The notes under the pieces are model-generated. The model was not told the origin of the DNA. It made no database searches and saw only the letters and a program-made list of their open reading frames with translations. Positions 59,725 through 64,000 of a stretch of 64,000 nt of DNA are shown here, one piece after another. This stretch comes from an uncultured Paracoccaceae bacterium (GTDB lineage: Bacteria > Pseudomonadota > Alphaproteobacteria > Rhodobacterales > Rhodobacteraceae): assembly GCA_913060475.1 (NCBI GenBank), contig CAJXSD010000003.1, positions 1 to 64,000 on the forward strand, given 5' to 3'. Within the stretch, counting starts at the first letter, position 1; each line of letters opens with the position of its first letter. Both the position numbers and the translations under genes were made by a program.

Positions 59725-61110
59725 ATGATTGCAGTCTATGTTTTGGTGGGAACGGCGATCGCTTTGGCGCTGTCGGCCTATTCGGTGCGTCAAGCGGTGA
59801 CAGTTGACGGGTTTTTCGCAGGCCGCGATGGGCAGGGGCGGGCCCCTGATCTGTGGACGCTGATCCTAAGCCAAGTTACAACATGGATTTTTGCGCGATC
59901 CCTGCTGAATTCTGCGATTTTGGGCTATTATTATGGCATTGCGGGAACCTTGGCCTATGCGGCCTATTACCTGTCATTTCTAACCGGCGGTTTTTTCGTG
60001 GGGCGGTTGCGGCGCGATGGGTATGCGTCGGTGCAGGACTGGTTGAACACCCGATTTGGCGCAGTTGGAACACATGCCTATAATGCTGTGGTGGCACTGC
60101 GGCTCTTGTCCGAAGTGTTTGCAAACCTGTTGGTGATCGGCCTGATTTTCCGGGTGGTCTTTCCGGATTTTGGGTCTGCCTCGGTTGTGTCGGTGGTTGT
60201 GCTGTCGCTCTTTACACTGGTTTATTCCGCTTGGGGGGGATTGCGTGCGTCGCTGCGCACGGATGTTTTGCAAATGCTCTTGTTTCTTGGCATTTTTGGC
60301 GTGGCCTTTGCCTATCTGGTTGTGTCGCCCAATTTCAGCCTTGGGGCCGTTTTGTCCGCCCCTGGCACCGCAGGCGGATACAATGGTTGGATCCTGTTGT
60401 TAGTGGCGTTCTTACAGGTGCCATCCTATCCGCTGCATGATCCGGTCATGATGGATCGCGGATTTTTGGCGGATGAACGCACAACACAGACCTCGTTTTT
60501 CTGGGCCTTTGCCATTTCGGTTGCCTGCATTATCGGGTTTGGATTTTTCGGTATCCACGCGGCCCTGATGCAACAAGAGATTTCCAGCGATTTATTGGGC
60601 ACATGGGCCGTGATGTTTCCCGCACCAATTTTTGCCGCGCTGCTGGTGTCGCTGCTGGTGTCGGGCGTGTCCACATTGGACAGCGCCCTAGCATCTGCGG
60701 CACGTTTGATGGTCGAAGAATGGCGCATGGCCCCGCGTACATTGCTGGGCGGGCGTCTGGTGATGGGGGCATTTCTAATGCTGGGTGCGGCGTTGACCCT
60801 ATGGGGGAATGCAACATTGTTTGATGCTGTCGCCGTATCCGGGACCGCATCGATGTTTTTGACGCCCTTGATTGTTGTTTCGGTTTTGATGAACCGGCAT
60901 ATTGCACCTTGGGCGTTTATCCTGTCATTTTTGACTGCGATCTTTGGCGCGATGCTCTATTTCGCGCGCGCGTCGGAATGGGCCAGCGCGATATTGATGG
61001 ACGGCCACAAATATGAACAACTGCTGGTTATTTGTGTGGGTGTTTTGATCTGCGGCACTGTGGCCTGCGTTTTTGGATCAAGGCGGGTTGCGTCAGCGGA
61101 TCGGGGCTGA
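59725..61110 (+). CDS. sodium:solute symporter family transporter
   Basis: A 461-residue membrane protein with about 12-13 helices of the SSS family, which imports solutes with sodium. Supporting blocks are GYYYGIAGTLAYAAYYLSFL, RRDGYASVQDWLNTRFG and VSLLVSGVSTLDSALASAAR, where the sodium-site Ser/Thr pair is expected. The substrate is unknown. An ABC ATPase gene follows after 43 bases in the same direction. Confidence 0.87.
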   Translation: MIAVYVLVGTAIALALSAYSVRQAVTVDGFFAGRDGQGRAPDLWTLILSQVTTWIFARSLLNSAILGYYYGIAGTLAYAAYYLSFLTGGFFVGRLRRDGYASVQDWLNTRFGAVGTHAYNAVVALRLLSEVFANLLVIGLIFRVVFPDFGSASVVSVVVLSLFTLVYSAWGGLRASLRTDVLQMLLFLGIFGVAFAYLVVSPNFSLGAVLSAPGTAGGYNGWILLLVAFLQVPSYPLHDPVMMDRGFLADERTTQTSFFWAFAISVACIIGFGFFGIHAALMQQEISSDLLGTWAVMFPAPIFAALLVSLLVSGVSTLDSALASAARLMVEEWRMAPRTLLGGRLVMGAFLMLGAALTLWGNATLFDAVAVSGTASMFLTPLIVVSVLMNRHIAPWAFILSFLTAIFGAMLYFARASEWASAILMDGHKYEQLLVICVGVLICGTVACVFGSRRVASADRG

Positions 61111-61153
61111 TACCAGTTCCTGTGTAAACCTGATAACTTTTATCGGACATAGG

Positions 61154-62248
61154 ATGACGGATCATTCCACGGCGACACCGCCACGGTTGCAGATTAAAAA
61201 CCTGACCCGTGTGATTAACGGTGTTGAAATTGTAAACAACATTTCGTTGGCGATCCAGCCCGGGCAGGTAACGTGCCTGCTGGGTCCGTCCGGTTGCGGT
61301 AAATCAACCACGCTGCGCATGATCGCCGGTGTCGATATGCAAGACAGCGGTGAAATCTGGGTCGATGGACAACTGATCTGCGATACCGTGTTCCATGTAC
61401 CCCCAGAACGCCGCGGTATTGGTTTGATGTTTCAGGATTTTGCCCTGTTTCCCCATTTGTCCGTGGCCGAAAACGTGGCCTTTGGCCTGAGTGGTGCGCG
61501 CGACGAAAAACGCGCCCGCGTCGAGGCATTGTTGGACAAGGTGGGCCTGCGTCGCCTGATTGATCATTATCCCCATGCGCTGTCTGGCGGCGAACAACAG
61601 CGTGTGGCCTTGGTCCGTGCCTTGGCCCCCAGTCCGCGGATTATGCTGATGGATGAACCGTTTTCCGGTTTGGATAACCGTCTGCGCGACGGGATTCGCG
61701 ATGAAACATTGGCGATCCTTAAGGCTGAGGATGCCGCCGTTTTGCTGGTGACCCACGAACCAGAAGAGGCGATGCGGATGGCCGATGAAATTGCACTGAT
61801 GCGGACGGGGCGCATTGTGCAACAGGGTGCGCCCTATAATATCTATAACGCGCCTGTCGATCGGGCAGCGGTTGCATTTTTCTCGGACGTGAATGTGATC
61901 CAATCGCAGGTGCGCGGTGCCTTGGCGCAAACGCCCTTTGGCCAGTTTTTTGCGCCCGGGTATCAGGACGGCACGCAGGTGGATATCGTATTTCGTCCCC
62001 AACATATCCGGATCGATTTTGATCGCGCGGGCCGCGGACCCAATCCCACCAAATCCCAAGGGGTTGCAGCGCGCGGTATTGTAGAACGCGCGCGGTTTAT
62101 GGGCAGCGAAAGTTTGATTGAATTTCGCATGGACTATGATGGATCCGTGATTAAGGCCACGGTTCCGAACGTGTTTTTGCCCAAGGCGGGCCAACCCCTG
62201 TGGTTAACGATACCGCGTGATCGGTGCTTTGTCTTTCCGGCGATCTAA
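61154..62248 (+). CDS. ABC transporter ATP-binding protein (FbpC/PotA-like)
   Basis: A 364-residue ATPase. Walker A is GPSGCGKSTT, the Q-loop is MFQDFALFPHLSVAENVAFG, the signature is LSGGEQQRVALVRAL, Walker B is RIMLMDEPFSGLDN and the H-loop is LLVTHEPEE. A TOBE-type regulatory domain follows residue 250. This layout is that of ATPases for iron(III), spermidine/putrescine or sulfate importers. No permease or binding-protein gene is adjacent, so it must work with parts encoded elsewhere. ATG 61154 is chosen over a longer frame reaching into the symporter gene. Confidence 0.9.
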   Translation: MTDHSTATPPRLQIKNLTRVINGVEIVNNISLAIQPGQVTCLLGPSGCGKSTTLRMIAGVDMQDSGEIWVDGQLICDTVFHVPPERRGIGLMFQDFALFPHLSVAENVAFGLSGARDEKRARVEALLDKVGLRRLIDHYPHALSGGEQQRVALVRALAPSPRIMLMDEPFSGLDNRLRDGIRDETLAILKAEDAAVLLVTHEPEEAMRMADEIALMRTGRIVQQGAPYNIYNAPVDRAAVAFFSDVNVIQSQVRGALAQTPFGQFFAPGYQDGTQVDIVFRPQHIRIDFDRAGRGPNPTKSQGVAARGIVERARFMGSESLIEFRMDYDGSVIKATVPNVFLPKAGQPLWLTIPRDRCFVFPAI

Positions 62249-62694
62249 AATTCCTGTAGACTGATTTCGGAAATGCAATTTTTGTCGGTCATGTTGAATG
62301 GCACATATTCGATCGCAATTTTGGCTGGTGGTTCCACCATCCAAGAGGCCGGAAAAATCACAGGCTGGCGTCGGTCAGAGGATGAAACTGCATTAATTTG
62401 CGAATTCATCAAAACATCATTGTGATCATACCCTGTCAGTCTGATAAAAAATGACCCAGCGGTTTTACCTGATCCTACCTTAGAATATTTGATCTTGACC
62501 CAAATTCGATCCAGCTGAGTCGGGCCAGACAAAACAAATTCTGCCTGTTTGCCCAATTTGCACCCCTGATCTGTGTACCGCGCCCGTTCGGTTGCTGGAT
62601 AAAGCGTAAAACCGCTTTTGGCATAAATTTCGTGGCGATCAGGGATGCTGATCAGGGCCATTGAAATACAAGCGATATGAACCAATTTTTTCAA
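62245..62694 (-). CDS. small secreted protein of unknown function
   Basis: A 149-residue protein with an N-terminal signal-like stretch (KKLVHIACISMALISIP). The mature part is probably beta-rich (FVLSGPTQLDRIWVKIKYSK, SFFIRLTGYDHNDVLM) and has two cysteines (DQGCKLGK and DKNCISEI) that may form a disulfide. I know no similar family. The best start is TTG 62694 with AAAGG eight bases upstream; ATG further in would lose the signal. The stop overlaps that of the convergent ABC gene by three to four bases. Confidence 0.6.
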   Translation of the reverse strand: MKKLVHIACISMALISIPDRHEIYAKSGFTLYPATERARYTDQGCKLGKQAEFVLSGPTQLDRIWVKIKYSKVGSGKTAGSFFIRLTGYDHNDVLMNSQINAVSSSDRRQPVIFPASWMVEPPAKIAIEYVPFNMTDKNCISEISLQEF

Positions 62695-63014
62695 GTTTAC
62701 AACCTTTGTTACTGTGATGTTCAGGTCACAGTGTGTCACCACTCTAACACTTAAGACGTATGCAAAAGAGCTAATTTGAGGAAAGTTATCAATTTGATCG
62801 ATTGGGTTTCATGTTTGCCTTTGAATTAGCCGCGGTGAAACGAACTCAGCCGACAGAGGTACCAAGATTTTGCTGCAGTAAATTGGCCCAAATCCGCCTT
62901 TTTTAACTTTTATCTTGGCAAAGGCGCATTATCGGCTTTAATCACGGGACGTAAATGAATAAATAGGGATCATGGCACAAAAGGGCGTGGGCCCGACACT
63001 ACAGGAGAGTATGG
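62695..63014. other. intergenic region upstream of tatA
   Basis: About 320 bases lie between the divergent secreted-protein gene and tatA. I see a direct repeat of GTCAC (62727-62743 region) just upstream of the secreted-protein gene and an AGGAGAG ribosome site for tatA at 63003-63009. No gene, tRNA, terminator or clear promoter pair is evident. Confidence 0.5.
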
Positions 63015-63230
63015 ATGCTGAACAACATTGGTTTGCCCGGATTGCTGCTAATTGCGGTGGTTGTATTGGTATTATTTGGCCGCGGAAAAATCAGTTCTTT
63101 GATGGGCGAAGTGGGCAAAGGCATTACTGCGTTCAAAAAGGGTGTGAATGACGGCACCAAGGAATTGGAAGAAGACGCATCAGAAATCGCAAAAGACGTC
63201 ACACCATCATCGGACAAAGACAAGGTCTAA
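63015..63230 (+). CDS. tatA: Sec-independent protein translocase subunit TatA
   Basis: A 71-residue protein with one N-terminal membrane helix ([20 protein letters not shown]), the FGRGK hinge and an amphipathic helix ([16 protein letters not shown]), then an acidic tail. It forms the pore for folded, twin-arginine-signalled proteins. It opens the tatABC operon. Confidence 0.95.
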   Translation: MLNNIGLPGLLLIAVVVLVLFGRGKISSLMGEVGKGITAFKKGVNDGTKELEEDASEIAKDVTPSSDKDKV

Positions 63231-63233
63231 TCC

Positions 63234-63713
63234 ATGTTTGATATGGGATGGTCGGAACTGTTGGTGATCGGCGTTGTTGCATTGATTGTCGTCGGTCCCA
63301 AGGATTTGCCGATTCTGTTTCGACGCGTTGGGCAATTTGTTGGCAAAGCCAAAGGCATGGCACGCGAATTTAGTTCGGCGATGAACCAGGCGGCCGATGA
63401 ATCCGGCATGGCCGAGGTGAAAAAATCGCTGCAAGCCGCGACCAACCCAGTGCAAACCGGATTGGATAGCGTAAAATCAGCTGCGACAGATTTTGCCAAA
63501 TATGACCCCGAAAGCGAAACGGGGAAATTGGCCGCTGATCGCGAAGAAGCCCGCAAAAAAATCCATGATGCAACTGTTAAGAGGGCCGAAGAGCGCCGCG
63601 CCGCAGAGAAAGCTGAGGCCGAGGCCAAAGCCGCCCAAGCTGCAATGGACGCCGGTACAGACAGTGCGTCAGAGCCGATACAGACTGCGGAACCCGCTAA
63701 GGACACCAAATGA
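63234..63713 (+). CDS. tatB: Sec-independent protein translocase subunit TatB
   Basis: A 159-residue protein. The N-terminal helix with the conserved Glu ([20 protein letters not shown]) and [20 protein letters not shown] identify TatB; a long charged, Ala/Glu-rich helical tail follows. With TatC it recognises twin-arginine signals. Three bases separate it from tatA, and it is coupled by ATGA to tatC. Confidence 0.94.
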   Translation: MFDMGWSELLVIGVVALIVVGPKDLPILFRRVGQFVGKAKGMAREFSSAMNQAADESGMAEVKKSLQAATNPVQTGLDSVKSAATDFAKYDPESETGKLAADREEARKKIHDATVKRAEERRAAEKAEAEAKAAQAAMDAGTDSASEPIQTAEPAKDTK

Positions 63714-64000
63714 CAACGGACAATATCGACGAGTCATCGGCCCCATTGATCGAACATTTGGCCGAATTGCGCCAGCGCCTGATTTATTCAGCTTCGGCTT
63801 TCATCGTGGGGATGGTGATTTGTTTCACAGTTTGGAACCCGATTTTTGATTTCCTGACACATCCGCTGTGTTCTGCGATGGCGGTCAAGGGGCATTCGGA
63901 TTGCGGGTTGATTTTGATCAAACTGCAAGAGGGCTTCTTTGTCGCGATTTCTATTTCGCTGCTTGGGGGATTGGTTTTATCCTTTCCGTTTATCGCGTTT
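63710..64000 (+). CDS. tatC: Sec-independent protein translocase subunit TatC (5' part, cut by window edge)
   Basis: The first 97 residues are present. [17 protein letters not shown] is the conserved TatC N-terminus before the first membrane helix ([14 protein letters not shown]), and [18 protein letters not shown] corresponds to the conserved periplasmic loop and second helix. The start lies in an ATGA overlap with the tatB stop. The frame is open to the right edge. Confidence 0.95.
   Translation, partial: MTTDNIDESSAPLIEHLAELRQRLIYSASAFIVGMVICFTVWNPIFDFLTHPLCSAMAVKGHSDCGLILIKLQEGFFVAISISLLGGLVLSFPFIAF

Noticed and set aside
61304-62194. 296-codon open frame on the minus strand
   Set aside because: It is antisense to the ABC ATPase with full Walker and signature motifs. 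The translated product is low-complexity and unrecognisable.
62972-63010. alternative tatA-upstream frame starting ATGGCACAAAAG
   Set aside because: It runs into tatA in another frame, and its product has no recognisable character.

Overview
The window reads as chromosomal DNA of an alphaproteobacterium of the order Rhodobacterales (Roseobacter-type). Pointers are the 14-subunit nuo operon with the extra small genes typical of Rhodobacter and Paracoccus, a NuoE with a long C-terminal helix-hairpin-helix tail, the nuoN-birA-coaX-rnj order, a DUF5337 gene, a DUF3422 gene, a Hint_2-type protein and a tatABC cluster. Base composition looks moderate rather than very GC-rich; I did not compute it and cannot name a species. 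I see no rRNA, tRNA, CRISPR array or prophage. The only mobile-element trace is a decayed IS256-like transposase piece near the left edge.

Layout. 1-760: end of an alpha/beta hydrolase and a decayed IS region. 0.76-7.8 kb: thrS, two alpha/beta hydrolases, a periplasmic glutathione peroxidase, a class I amidotransferase-type hydrolase, then SDR-kynU on the minus strand. 7.9-9.8 kb: a compact three-gene operon (metallo-beta-lactamase-fold protein, rhodanese, small membrane methyltransferase) behind a palindrome of the ATTC-N8-GAAT type that overlaps its promoter. 9.9-13 kb: pntAB. 13-26 kb: mixed housekeeping genes (DUF3422, YeeE/YedE transporter, M20 amidohydrolase, moaA, lipoprotein, glmU-glmS-alkD-like, gph, MmgE/PrpD, DegT-type aminotransferase, CDF metal exporter). 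26.7-33.8 kb: a leucine/isovalerate degradation operon (ivd, small membrane protein, acyl-CoA synthetase, mccB, NTF2-like protein, mccA) closed by a terminator that overlaps the mccA stop codon.

33.8-50.9 kb is the complete complex I operon, nuoA to nuoN, with seven extra genes between subunits: a membrane-anchored HHH protein, DUF5337, two lipoproteins, a 43-residue ORF, a carboxymuconolactone-decarboxylase-like protein and, fused to nuoE, a second HHH domain. It runs into birA, coaX and rnj. 54-59 kb holds a MarR regulator, a DEAD-box helicase, prfC and a degenerate Hint protein. 58.8-62.7 kb holds an atypical SDR, a sodium/solute symporter with an orphan ABC ATPase, and a small secreted protein. 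The window ends in tatABC, with tatC cut off by the right edge.

Most genes are ordinary. The parts that deserve a second look are the putative sulfur-responsive operon at 7.9-9.8 kb, whose MBL protein has lost its first zinc site and gained a CxxC pair; the duplicated HHH domain and unexplained lipoproteins within nuo; and a set of enzyme-fold proteins with replaced catalytic residues (alpha/beta hydrolase at 3757, Hint at 57844, SDR at 58847).
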